Below are positions 1 through 14,984 of a stretch of DNA of 64,000 bases, piece by piece (the stretch's first letter is position 1; each line of letters opens with the position of its first letter). The notes beneath the pieces were generated by a model. It did no database searches, was not told the DNA's origin, and worked only from the letters and a program-made list of their open reading frames with translations. A program made the translations under genes and the position numbers. Origin of the DNA: Eudorina sp. 2006-703-Eu-15 (Eukaryota; Chlorophyta; Chlorophyceae; Chlamydomonadales; Volvocaceae); the NCBI GenBank assembly GCA_003117195.1, contig BDSI01000035.1:308001-372000 (forward strand). The letters are read 5' to 3'.

Positions 1-1808
1 AGCTGCGGCGCCGCCGCGATCGGCGACGGCCCGTGCAGCGGATATGGTGGAGGTTTTGGCGGCGGCGCTGGGGCCGGAGCTGGCGACGGAGCTGGGGCTG
101 CCGGCTGTCGTCGCCGCGCCCTTGACACCGCCGTACAAGGCGGGTCGGTTGTCCAAGCCCCCGGAGTTTTACACGGACCTGGGCAACCTGCAGGTGGGGT
201 CGGGGGGGCCGCCCGCGTGGGGTCGGGGCTGAGCTGCCGGTACGGTGCGTGGCTCGTACAAACAAACGGTCGTGGCGGTTGGGCAAACGGCCAGAGCTCG
301 GGTGGGTGGGTCGTACATGCGGTGGGAGGAGGCGCGCCTCGTGACCCCTGGGACGAGCTCTCGGTGGTGAGGGGTGAGGGGTGAGGGGTGGCGGGTGAGG
401 GCGTCGGGGGCCCTTCCGCTGAGCCGGGAGGTCCCCGGAGGGCTCCGAAACCCTAGGTGCCTTCTGAGATCTAAGGGTTGTCGGTGCCCACCCGGCGCTA
501 GCAGATGTTGTGAAGCCACCGTGCATAGCTGTTGGGGTCATGTTCGTGTCAGCATGTCAAAAGTTCTTGAAGGGGGCTCTAAGTCTCTTCAATCACTCCA
601 TCCCTCCAAGCGCTTGCTTGAGTTCCGGCACTTCCGTACCGCCGTGTGCGGCTCAACCGATAGGTGTGTGTCTGTGTGTGTGCCGCTCTCTCCCTCCCTC
701 CCTGTGTGTGTGCCGCTCTCTCCCTCCCTCCCTCCCTGTGTGTGTGCCGCTCTCTCCCTCCCTCCCTGTGTGTGTGAGCAGCGGCTGTTGGGATTGATGT
801 CGGTGCCGCCGCTGGTTCGTCCGTGGCTGGAGGTACGCGGCCGGGCGGGAGGGGCTGGGTGGGTGAGAGTACGGACGGGTTGCATGGGCGCCCGCACTCG
901 TACGACGGTGTACGGCATCGCTGCAGCGTAAGGGTTGTCGACCGGGTGTGTGTCGGTAAGGCGGGATATGATCCTCGACGTCCTCGCGCAGTGACGTCAT
1001 CAGCCACTCGGGGGAGGTTCGCAGGCGCATTCGCCGCCTGATGGATTACCAGTTACGAATTACGATCTGCGGCCGTAATATTTGTCGTACCGTGATGACT
1101 GCTGTACGGCATTGTCGTGATATGGTGATTCTCGACCTTCCCGATGCCCCAAACCCCTCTATCTCAGACCGGTAATCGCCCCGGGTCCCCCAACCGCCAG
1201 GCCGACGACCTGGCCGGCTTACTCGTACAGCAGGCCGTACGACAGGGCATGGCCGTACGGATCCTCAGCGGCGACCGTGACCTGATGCAGCTGGTGAGCG
1301 ACCCGTACGACGTCGCGCTGCTTTACCCTGCCACCTCCAAGACCGCCAAGGCCTCCTCCTCCTCGTCGTCGTCATCAACGTCCACGGCAGCATCGAAACC
1401 CACAGCATCTTCTTCGTCACACAGGACATTCTCCGCTTCCGCCGACTTTCCCTTCAATGAGCTCCGCGAGGCAGACGTGATGGCGGCGCTGGGTGTCGTA
1501 CCGGCCCAGGTCCCGGACTACAAGGCACTTACGGGCGATGACTCAGACAAGCTGCCGGTAGGTACGGTTTCCGCACGTGCGTACAGCAGCGGTACGGCTG
1601 CTGGCCTCCTGCGGCATGGCAACTGAATCCGTAAGACGAATACGTTAAGAGCCTTGGCGTGTTGTTCCACAATGTGGTGTCGCTGCGTTCGCATGGACGC
1701 CCCACAACGGCCGCTTAGCATTACGGTAGTTGCATCGAAGCGCACATTAGTGATCATTAATGCTCATTTACGGACGGGTAATCGGGTCGACACGGCTGTG
1801 TGTCCGCC

Positions 1809-1844
<36 letters not shown>

Positions 1845-3255
1845 AGACTGTCTATGGGACTGCCCTAACCCGCCGATCGACCCTGTGCTGCGCGGGACAG
1901 GGCGTCAGCGGCATCGGGCCCAAGACGGCGGCGCAGCTGCTCGCGTCGTACGGCAGCTTGGCCGGCGTGCACCAGGCCGCCCCGGACATGTCGGCCAAGC
2001 GGCGGTCTGCACTGCAGGTGGGTGCGCGTGTGCACATGAGGGTTCCGCCATCCCGCGAATCTGCGAATCTGCGAATCTGCGAATCTGCGAATCTGCGAAT
2101 CTGAATCCATCCATCAATTGAGATCGGCTGTCGCCGGGGCTGTCACCGATGACCCGTGGGGTCCGCTGTAACATCCTAATCATAAACTGAGATCTCCATT
2201 CCTGTCCTGGCGGTCGACGTCGCCGTTGAAGTGTGTCGTATAAATATGTACAGCAACGTGGAATTGTGCATCGTTGTACGGCATCAGAACCGCTGTAGTG
2301 CGGACCGAAGGCGCAGTAGCGGATGGCGGGCGGTCCGGGAGGAACCTGGTGAAGAGATTACTTACTATTGGGTAAGGGAAACCAACACAGGCAAGGCAGG
2401 GGGGTGTGCGACAACAACGCGTGACATGCAACGAGCAAACAAATGCCCAGCACGAGTGAGAGTTACCGTACGTGCTGAGCCATGCATGAGTCAGTGTAAA
2501 CCCCCCCTCCCTTTACCTTGGCATCCCGTTGGCAACAGCCCATCAAGTCCACAGTAACCCTACCTACCCACCTGAACCCTAAACCTGCTCCCCCCCACAC
2601 AACCTGCACACACACACACACGCGCAGGACGCCCTGGCAGCCTCCCAGTACACGTTGGCCCTGGCGCGAGTCCTGGGGTCGCAAGGTGGAGGAGGGAGGG
2701 GTTGGGGGGGTAGCCCTGGGAGTGCGTGCCTGGGCGGTGCGGTGCCCGCTTCTGCCCCAGGGTAGTCACATCCGCCTGTGTACGGCCGTGTACGACAGTG
2801 TACAACAGTGTCTGCCCTCACAGCTGCGTGTGCTTGGGCTCGCGGTCGTGGCGGGTGGGCTGCCCGGGCCCCCGAAGCAGCCCCCGAATGCGCACAGGGG
2901 CCCGTGGCCCGTGTGCCGTAGCGTGCTGTACCGATCGTGCGACGACCCATGTACTGCATCCACCTACGGTTTGGGTATCCCGCCCCTGCTCCTCCGAAAG
3001 TCGGCAGTTTTTTACTTCCTCGCTGACCGAATGTGCGCGGCCCTTGCTCCGCGCGCCCGCGGTCCCGCAGGCGCGCCGGAGCTGCCGCCCGGGGTGGTTT
3101 CGGAGCGGTTGGTGGAGCGGCTGCAGCTCCGAGGGTTCGACCCGCGGCTGGTGCAGCCCGCGCTGGTGGAGCTGGAGATGAGGAGCCTGGCGCGCAGCGG
3201 CGGTCCCGGCGGCGAGCTGTGGGCGGCGTTTGGCGGCGCCGCCGCTGAGGGCTGA
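1..3255 (+). CDS. 5'-3' exonuclease family protein (Pol I N-domain/FEN-like), 5' end outside window
   Basis: Probable structure-specific 5'-3' exonuclease of the Pol I N-terminal/FEN superfamily, similar to the stand-alone plant organelle type. Exons read as 1-193 (partial), 782-832, 1201-1557, 1901-2017, 2628-2685 and 3071-3255, all in compatible phase. Visible signatures are YKAGR (clamp/arch region), EADD built across the exon 2/3 join, the acidic SGDRDLMQL metal site, LTGDDSDKLPG followed by GVSGIGPKTAAQLL (helix-three-turn-helix with the H2TH glycine loop), and a C-terminal helical tail ending GGAAAEG. A Ser-rich insertion lies in exon 3 around 1350-1435. Family knowledge gives two-metal cleavage of 5' flaps or RNA primers. 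Targeting cannot be judged because the N-terminus is missing. The exon 2 acceptor could be three bases earlier. Confidence 0.85.
2138..2176 (+). repeat. Dispersed ~40-base element, copy 1
   Basis: Same start and end blocks as 16557-16599, with a shorter centre (GTG). It lies in the intron after exon 4 of the exonuclease gene, just beyond a tandem 8-base repeat (GCGAATCT, 2058-2102). Confidence 0.8.
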
Positions 3256-3431
3256 CAGGCGTGACAGCAGCAGCTGCTGCCGTCGGGACGCGACCGACCA
3301 ACCGACCGACCAAGGGGGGATGCGCGGGCACAGGGCTGGCCCCCCCTGACACGAGACGCGCGCTAACGATCCCGTTTGGGGGTTTGATCGATGTCGCGGG
3401 CTCGCTGTCTTTATTGACACAAGGGGGCAGA

Positions 3432-3436
3432 TGTAA
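3432..3436 (+). promoter_or_regulatory. TGTAA poly(A) signal of the exonuclease gene
   Basis: TGTAA lies 177 bases after the exonuclease stop codon. This pentamer is the normal polyadenylation signal of chlorophycean algae, so it supports both the 3' end of the gene and the lineage assignment. Confidence 0.6.
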
Positions 3437-3625
3437 CAGTGTTTTTCATTTGCAAGCAAAGTGATCTGCCATTCTCAGCCATTCGCGCACGGGGGACGGA
3501 GGGCTCAAAAGCAGCCGCCACCGATGTGGGGTTGGCGGCTCGGATGACCACCGCAAACCCGCCGGGTATGGGTGGAGCCCCCATACGGTATCATCAGGTG
3601 TCATGGCCCACACGCGGGGCCCCGG

Positions 3626-3626
<1 letters not shown>

Positions 3627-3700
<74 letters not shown>
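3627..3700. repeat. (CA)n microsatellite
   Basis: An almost uninterrupted CA run of about 74 bases, 370 bases downstream of the exonuclease stop codon. Confidence 0.97.
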
Positions 3701-3703
<3 letters not shown>

Positions 3704-5699
3704 GCAGACAAGGGTTGGGTGTTGGGTACGTGATTTACTCAAGACGGGCAACCGCTGGGTAGTGCCATGCCATTGCATAGCACGCACTCCTGCCGACCTG
3801 CCCACCGATCAACAAAACACACACACAGAGTCCCACGCCTCAAAGCACCGTAATGCTGAGTGTAATGGCCTATTTCAATTAAAGCCATACCGACCACGAC
3901 GAGGAAGCAAATCATGGGCATGTGCCGCGGAACGCCTGCCGGCCCTAATCTTCTTCCCGGAAGTGTCCAATGCGAAACGGTTGAAGGTTGCTGTACGTGA
4001 TGATGTCGTACTTGCTGGTTGACATCAGCGATATCAGTACTCGTTACGCCTGCGCGGCATCCGAATGCACAGCGACATGCAACAGCCGCTCCTCCAACCG
4101 CTCCATGCGTGCGGGGCGTCACAGGCCCAAGGGCGCGCGCCCGATCCCTGAGGATCGGCGACAGCTGTGCCTCCTCAAGGGATTGGGCGGAAGCCCATCC
4201 CGGGCGGTCTGCGCCTCGCTGAGTCAGAGCGACGTCGCACACGTCAGGCCTTGCTGGTCCGGGTATGCAGTCGGGCGCCCCATGATGGGGCTATGGTTTG
4301 CACAAGGCAGCACATCACCACGTAATCTTCCCTGTCGTACACCCCTTCCCGTCGCGAGCGGCCCTCGCCTACAAGTCCCGCGCCCGTGTGTGTGCAGTAC
4401 CGGTTGCGTGGGTCCCAACAAATCATCACCACCACCACCACCAAGTTCAAGTCCACGTGCGCCGTACACCGTACATTCCCAACGGCGTTTCCCCGCCGGC
4501 AAGGCCTGCCACCCTACCAGATGACATTCAACCAGCCCACCACCACACCGGTGGTACATGCGTGTGTATCGAGGGCATGTGTCTGTTGAAGGAAAGTGTG
4601 TGTGTGTAGTGTGTTTATAGCACGGAACCACACGGAGCGACGGAGGTGTGTGTTTAGATAAGAGACGGTGGTGTGTGTGTGTGTGTACAGTGTGTACTGC
4701 AAACAAACCCGTGTGCGGACGTGTAGACGTGAGCAGGCAGAGAAGGACTGCATGGCATGACATGCCCGTAGATGCATGCCGGTATGCCACCACACGACTG
4801 CCCCTGCCCCTGCCCATTCAACCCAATCAGTCAGATACACGGACGTGTGTGTATATATGTGAAAGCACAAAATAATTAGAACACTGGCACTTGTTTTTGT
4901 CATACTGCGCGCAAAACAGCCGCCGCCGCCGCGAAACGCAACGCCCCGCGCACCACGTGTGTTGGGCACCACCAATAGTATGACTGCCTGTGCTACTGAC
5001 ATGCCGCAGCAGGAGCCATCACGGTAATCATTTGAATAGAACGCGCCGATCAAAGGGAGCTAGGTCAAGGAATCGGTCAAATCGAGGGATGGCGTCATTC
5101 CAGTCCATTTATCAGGTGGCCCAGGCCCAAGGCTAAGGCAAGGCAACTGACGTCACTGTGTACGGCTTCACACGGCGCTGTACGGTGCGGAAGTCCTCCC
5201 GCCGCCTTGCGCCTCTTGCCTCGCCAAGGCGACAAAGCAAAGCACCCCAGACCATCAACGACCGATCGCCGGCCTGCCATTGCGCGACCCCACCCCCGGC
5301 CCTGCACCCTGCACCCGCCCGCGCGTTGCACCCGCCCCGCAACAACACAACGACACTGTGGAAACGACACACCAAACACAGACACGGAACCGTATCACAA
5401 CGACGCCGACCTACCCCGGGCCGTCCGGGCACCGTCGAGCACCCCCTTGTCTCTGCCGTTCCCCGGCACAGCCCTCGGCCGCCTCCCGTGTCCCATCCCC
5501 CAGTCGCCAACACGTCATACATCCCCGGACCGCCCGTCTGCCGCCGGTCCACCTTGCCGGGCAGGGGTTCGAGGCGCAGCGACCGTCCCTCCGTCCCTTC
5601 TTCCCGCGCTGCCGTCCGTCCCTCCCTCTCTCCCTCCCTCCGTCCCTCTCTCACTGCCCTCCGTCTTACGCCCCTGAACCCACACCCGGGGACCAGCGA

Positions 5700-5795
5700 G
5701 CGGGCCCCACGCACCGAACCACTCGTGCGCGAATGAGGACAGCCAGCCCCGGCGGTGCTCAGCGCTCAACGATGCAGAATCGCGGCCGAGCCCAT
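5700..5795. repeat. Dispersed repeat, copy A (pair with 6820-6955)
   Basis: This segment and 6820-6955 share, in order, the blocks CGAACCACTCGTGCGCGAA, GCGGTGCTCAGCGCTCA and CGATGCAGAATCGCGGCCGA. The second copy also carries an inverted block that places GATTCTGCATCGCTG beside its complement, forming a hairpin. Confidence 0.75.
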
Positions 5796-6819
5796 GGATG
5801 CAACTCTGGTCCCCAGAGGACAATACACTTCGATGCGAGGGCCCCTACAAAGTACAAACTTTGGTGGATTGAGCGCGCCAGATACAATAGGGCATCGGGG
5901 TCCGGGAGCTCAGCGCGGTACCGCCCCACGAGCCCGCCGCCACAGAAGTCCGTTCATCCCAATGTCTCGCCGCCTGCCAACGTGCGCCATCAGGCAGTCC
6001 ACGAGTCATATGCCACAGGACAGTCAGTGTTTGACAGCATACGTACGGCACTGTACAACAAATAGTATAATGACGGATGCGACAACGCACGCTCGCTCCG
6101 TGCCAATAAATCATTCTCTCGCGCCAGGTCTTCCTTTCGGTGTCAAGATGTGTGCCCGCGCCTCAGGATACGCCATCAGCGTGTTGGCGCTTTGCGTAGT
6201 TCGGCTGTGATATGTATCTCTGCCGCCAAGCAAGTGCGCGGCCTCACAGTCAAGCAGTTTCGTGCCGCACCACCGGCCACAGTCTCTTCTCGTTCCACCC
6301 CCTCTTTCCCTCATCCCGTCGCATCGTACCTGCACCAACTGCAACACACTAAAATGCACAACACAGGGCCCACGGGGTCCACCGTGAACATCATCAAAAA
6401 GAACAGGGCTTCTTCCCCAATCCACCATCACCAGCAGCGGCAGCAGCAACAGGCGCGCGCTCCCCTCCCCCCAACACCCACACGCCCCAGGAACAGCGCT
6501 TCCTCAGTGCTGCAACAACCCTGGCTCGCTCGCCTCGGCCCCGTCACACGCAATGCCGGCGGAGGAGGCGCCCCCCAGCGAGGCCACAACACCGGCCCCC
6601 CGCCCCGAAACCAAAAACGTTCTTCTCCGTGAGGCAATCATATTCAGGTTTCACCAACCCAGACGCAACAATCCATTAGCACCTCGCAGCGGCAGGCAGG
6701 TCACCGAACTCATCACCACCATCCCTACCACGAGCACTACAAACGCCATCCGCAACCAAACCGCCGTCCTTCACCAGTACCAGCCCCCGCACCAAAGCCG
6801 CCGGCAGCGCCCTCGCCCC

Positions 6820-6928
6820 GGGGCCCCACCACCGAACCACTCGTGCGCGAAGGAGGAAAGCCAAGCCCCAGCGGTGCTCAGCGCTCAGCGATGCCGCGAT
6901 TCTGCATCGCTGGGGCGGTGCTCAGCGC

Positions 6929-6955
<27 letters not shown>
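6820..6955. repeat. Dispersed repeat, copy B, covering the 3' end of the unknown gene
   Basis: This copy is longer than 5700-5795 because the CAGCGCTCAGCGATGC block is duplicated, once with its tail inverted. The result is a local hairpin at about 6890-6950. The stop codon of the minus-strand gene (6929-6931) falls inside it, so the last residues of that protein are written by repeat sequence. Confidence 0.75.
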
Positions 6956-10884
<3,929 letters not shown>

Positions 10885-12116
10885 GGCGCGGATGATGATG
10901 AAGCGTGTTGCGGGCAGTACCGTGCAAAGCGGACAGTACATCTGCATGTTTGTCCGTTAGGGTCAGTTGCAAATGTTGCACTACTCCATCGCCCGCACAC
11001 CGTTGCGCCGAAAACAACTTCAGATGTCGGATATGGATGACCAGTCTGATACCGGGTTGACCAAGTATGAACGCGGGCCGGTTAGCGTATGACGCGCTGC
11101 GACAAGGACACGCGCCGCGGCCCTTCAACCCATGCGTTTGGATTGGAAATTCAGCCGTGTCAAGTGCTGGTGTCTGGAGCTGTCCGCAGCGAAGCAGCAA
11201 GGCACGGTTCGCAATTCACCCACCAGTTACCAAGAAGGTCGGTGGTCGTGGCGCGGACATTACCATCAAACCATATGAGCTGGGTTGGATACCGTGTGTC
11301 ACAACGCGCTGGGAGCTGCAACGAGGGCCCCCCAAGAGGCGCTTCCACCTCATCCCATCCGCCCCCACACCACTGCATCAGCGCTCCCCGCGCAGCGGCC
11401 CACAGCTCACTATCACCATGTGCACTACCACAGGCCCCGCCTACCATTACCCCGCAGCGTCTTACGTTCTCTACGAATGCATGATGGCAATACACAATGG
11501 GGCAGGGCATTCATCTCCGTCATTCATCCAACAGGCAGCTCATTCATCACTCAACCTCGTCCTTTTCCTCTCCGCCGCGGCACCCGGCAGCAGGGCGATG
11601 ATCTCGTCTCGGTATCAACTCAGCGCACATATGGCGAAGCAGGGCCGAGCAGCTCTGCGCGCCATGCCTTCCAACGTGTCATCATGCGCTCATGCCCTAT
11701 GCCTTCGCCAGCCTCCTCGGCCTTCCTCGCGACGACATCGCGCGTCTCAGCGCCCCATGAGCCCTAATCTTGTACAGCTTACCGCATGCTGAGCTGTCTC
11801 ACGCATCAATTGGGTAAAGCGCCTAATTATTCTCGTGCTCATGACCGGCACTGCCACGCCAGCAGCCAACGGCAATGTCACACCATTTCCTCTTGGCATA
11901 TGCAGACCTCGTCTGCATGGATGTCGTGACCCACATCTGCACGCCGTGACAGGACCGTGCCAGGATACGGCACCCCAGGGCCGCCCCCGTGACCCACACA
12001 AACCCATATTCATGATATCTACCTTAGGTGCTGTTCTTCCCACATCGCCGACTACTCCTCACAGATCACCTCACGTTGCTGCAGCCGCCGCACGCCCTCG
12101 TGTGCACTCCATGCCG

Positions 12117-12149
<33 letters not shown>

Positions 12150-12734
12150 GCTTCTCATTAAACACACACACCCTGTGCGCAGGCTTATCATTAAACACCC
12201 CGGTGCGCAAGCGGCGCCGCAGGCGCCCCCTCCACAATCTCCACGCAGACCCCCTACGCGTGGCGTCTCGCACGGGTCTGCGACACTGGGTGGCTGACTG
12301 CCACCAAGCCCTGATGCAGCTCTCCAGCCGTCCGCCGGCGCCTTTCCCTCCACAGCTGCAGCTGTACATCAGGCCGCCGATCCTGCCCAGCAGCCCACGA
12401 GCATCGAATCGCCCGGTCCTGTCGCTCCAGGGCCCCCCCCCTCGATCTGTGGTGTAGCACCTCCTCTTCCTTCGGCCCTCCCGCAGGCAAATACTACGAC
12501 CGATTTGACTGGTTTCCCTACGCACCAACCGCTCACATCTAACGGCTCTTCGGATACCTCCGGATACCCTGACGCGCTCTATGCGGTCCCTTAATTGTCC
12601 CTAAGCCCGAGTCTTGCCCCGGGACTGGTCCTGGCTCTTGCCACGGCCCTTGCTTGGCGCCCGCACTGGCTCATGCCTCGGTAGATGCCCCGGCACTTGC
12701 TTCGGCTGTTGCCTCGCTCTTCGCCCCTGCCCGC
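10885..12734. other. Spacer between two minus-strand genes, 1.85 kb
   Basis: Upstream region of the unknown gene (start 10884) and downstream region of the EF-hand-like gene (stop 12735-12737). A CA run lies at 12120-12147. Open frames of 190-240 codons on both strands overlap one another and have no recognisable motif, so none is called. Confidence 0.45.
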
Positions 12735-14685
12735 TCAGCTCCACCGCGTGCCCGACAGCCTTGCCGGGCCCCGCAACCCCGGGGTGACTCCGCGGGCCGC
12801 CAGGATACGCCGCTGCGCCGCGGTCAGCTCCTCCAACACGGGCGTCCAGGTACCCAGCTGCTGCCAGTTCTGGAACGGGCACGGGCAGGGCCACAGGGGA
12901 GGGAGGCGGTGTCAGGTGCGGAAACCCGCATGGACCGGGGGTAACTAGCTTTCTTTCGCTGTAGCTCCCCTCCCCGTCCCACGCCCTGTGTAAACCCGTA
13001 CTCGATGTGCCCTGCAATCCCCTCTTTCCCCCGCTGCCCGGAATTCCGCCTCCACCTCCAAACCTCCCAAGGCCCGGCCCACACCCGTCGGACAGGTCCG
13101 CTCACCTCCTCCCGGACGATGTTGCCCTCCGGGGTCATCTCCAGCAGCTGCCGGACGACCTGCGTGTCGTCGTAGTCCAGCTGCGGGGGGGGGTCCGGGC
13201 AGGGTTGGAGCAACCCGGGGGAGGCAGGCGGTGGCAGGTTGCAGGGGGATCCGGTGATACGGGTTGAGGCGAGGCGAGGCGAGGCGGCGCGGTGCGGATA
13301 AAGGCGCACGAAAACGAACAAAACCGGACAGGACGGGACACGTGTTTCGGTCGAAGGAGATACGGCAGCTCGGTGCGTGTCACTTTTACAGCGAGGGCAA
13401 CAGCAGGCCGTCGAGACCCCTGCCATCCCGTCTCCTCCCCTCCCCTCCCCTCCCCTGCCATCCCGTCCCCTCCCCTCCCCTCCCTACCCGGGTTTACGAT
13501 TACCCCTCACGAATTCGTTCCGGATTTCTTATTCAAACCCCCCCCCCCGACGCCCGTCCCCGATGTTGATCGGCCGAAGTGCCCCTCAATTACCCCCGCC
13601 CCTGACCGACCGATCCGATCCGATGATTGTACCCCGGCACACCTTGTCACACCCGGAGACGGTGGTGAGCATTTTGAGCAGCATGTCCAGCTGCACAGAG
13701 CCGCGGCCGTGGGGGTCGAGCAGCGCCCACGACTCCGTGGCCACGTTGCAAGGCTGTCACGGGGAGGCGGGGCGGGGCGGGGCGGGGCGGGGCGGGGGGG
13801 GCCGCAAGTGCTTGCGTGGAGCCCGGGCGAGCGGGGGTGGGCATACGGCCGCAAGGTAACGAATGATCCCGAATGATCCCTGCGGGTGCTGCGCGAAGTG
13901 GTGGGTGTATGAACCAGGGAACAGCCGCAAGGAAACGAATGATCCCGGCAGCAGCGCACGAAAACGTGTTACGATGGAGACCTTGCGCCCACATCTGTCC
14001 CCTGGCTTACGAAGGCTGGCTCGGTGTCGTTCCAAAGCAGCCGCGCGAGCTTGTCCAGCGTCATGCTACCGCCGCCCCCGATCAGGTTTGAGGTTGCGGC
14101 CGTGTCGGTGTGCGGTACGTAGAAGGAGAGCCGGTCTACCAGGTCCGACCGTGTGATGGAAGGCTCGCCTGACGGGCGCATGCGTTGTTTATGAGGAAGG
14201 CGGGGGCCAAAGGGTGTGGGATTGTACACCGTCAAAGCGTTGGTGTGTATTTGAGTACTGCATGGAGGCGACGGGTTGGGCGGGAGGTGGAAGGGTGGAG
14301 GTCCCATGCGATGGGGAGGAGTCAGCACAAGGGAAAATGGGCCGCTGGTGCGACCTGTCGATTACGCGCGCGCGCCACAGGCCACACGGGCGCGCGGGCA
14401 GCCCGTCCAGAAGGTTTCGCAGTGACCCACCGCTGGGAACCAGAACTTTCCATGCTGCATCGATATCCTCTCTCATCAAGAAGTCCGAGCGCTCGAGCTG
14501 CGAGGACAGGGTCAGTGGGCAATGAGTTGCCACTTCGAGGGTACCCACAAACCCTGAGCGACGTAGCGTACGTAGTTACGGATTGTCTCCTCTTGGGCTG
14601 CTTTAACAACCGCAAAGAACTTCTCGGCGCCTGCCTTGCTGCCGAAGTCATAGTGCGTCCTGTTTGGTAAACTCTTCGGCTGCAT
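12735..14685 (-). CDS. Calmodulin-fold-like protein with degenerate EF-hands, 219 aa
   Basis: Six minus-strand exons: 14685-14572, 14497-14431, 14168-14011, 13753-13643, 13180-13106 and 12869-12735, with phases closing at every junction. The ATG at 14685 follows an in-frame TGA. After a basic N-terminus, four helix-loop-helix-like segments follow, with cores VLVPSGEPSITRSDL, LIGGGGSMTLDKL, LLDPHGRGSVQLDM and LEMTPEGNIVREE. The third keeps Gly6 and the hydrophobic residue at position 8 of an EF loop, but acidic ligands are largely missing in all four, so Ca2+ binding is doubtful. This layout resembles calmodulin-like or flagellar EF-hand proteins; that link is inference. The gene runs divergently from the kinesin across 299 bases. 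Confidence 0.65.
13849..13946. repeat. Intronic 75-base tandem duplication containing a 45-base copy of the kinesin exon/intron junction
   Basis: In intron 3 of the EF-hand-like gene, GCCGCAAGG(T/A)AACGAATGATCCC occurs twice, 75 bases apart. Between the copies, 13880-13924 is identical base for base to 20073-20117, which spans the end of kinesin exon 10 and the start of its intron. Confidence 0.9.
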
Positions 14686-14984
14686 CTTTCAGCACAAGTG
14701 TGCATTAGCCCAATCCGTAAGGTATTTTCCTGAAGTCAATTTATGCAATCATGGTCGACCATGGCCCTGAAAGGATGCCATACATAAAAACAACACGCTT
14801 GGCATGAAATGATACGACTTTTTCTCCCATAGACGCTTCTTGATAATGGTTGTGCAGAAATAAGATACTTTCGAAATAGTAAACACCAGAAAATGATAGG
14901 GCGGTGTTGGAATAGGATCCATATTGCAGTTTGACGGACAGCTTGCCCGATTCTTCGCTGAAGCTCGCTGAACCTGCATTCCCC
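14686..14984. promoter_or_regulatory. Bidirectional promoter region, EF-hand-like gene / kinesin
   Basis: These 299 bases separate two divergent start codons and are clearly more AT-rich than the flanking exons. I see no certain TATA element. The call rests on geometry and composition. Confidence 0.5.

Larger units (their letters stand above)
3256..6928. other. Gene-poor convergent spacer, 3.7 kb
   Basis: Spacer between the plus-strand exonuclease and the minus-strand unknown gene at 6929. It holds a CA microsatellite (3627-3700), GT-rich tracts (4590-4690), pyrimidine-rich sequence (5590-5660) and one copy of a repeat shared with 6820-6955. Open frames of up to about 260 codons exist here on both strands. 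They overlap one another, are Pro/Arg/His-rich and show no family signature, so I do not call a gene. Confidence 0.5.

Noticed and set aside
11067..11792. Plus-strand frame of 241 codons
   Set aside because: It overlaps comparable frames on both strands, and no family motif or convincing splice partners are visible.
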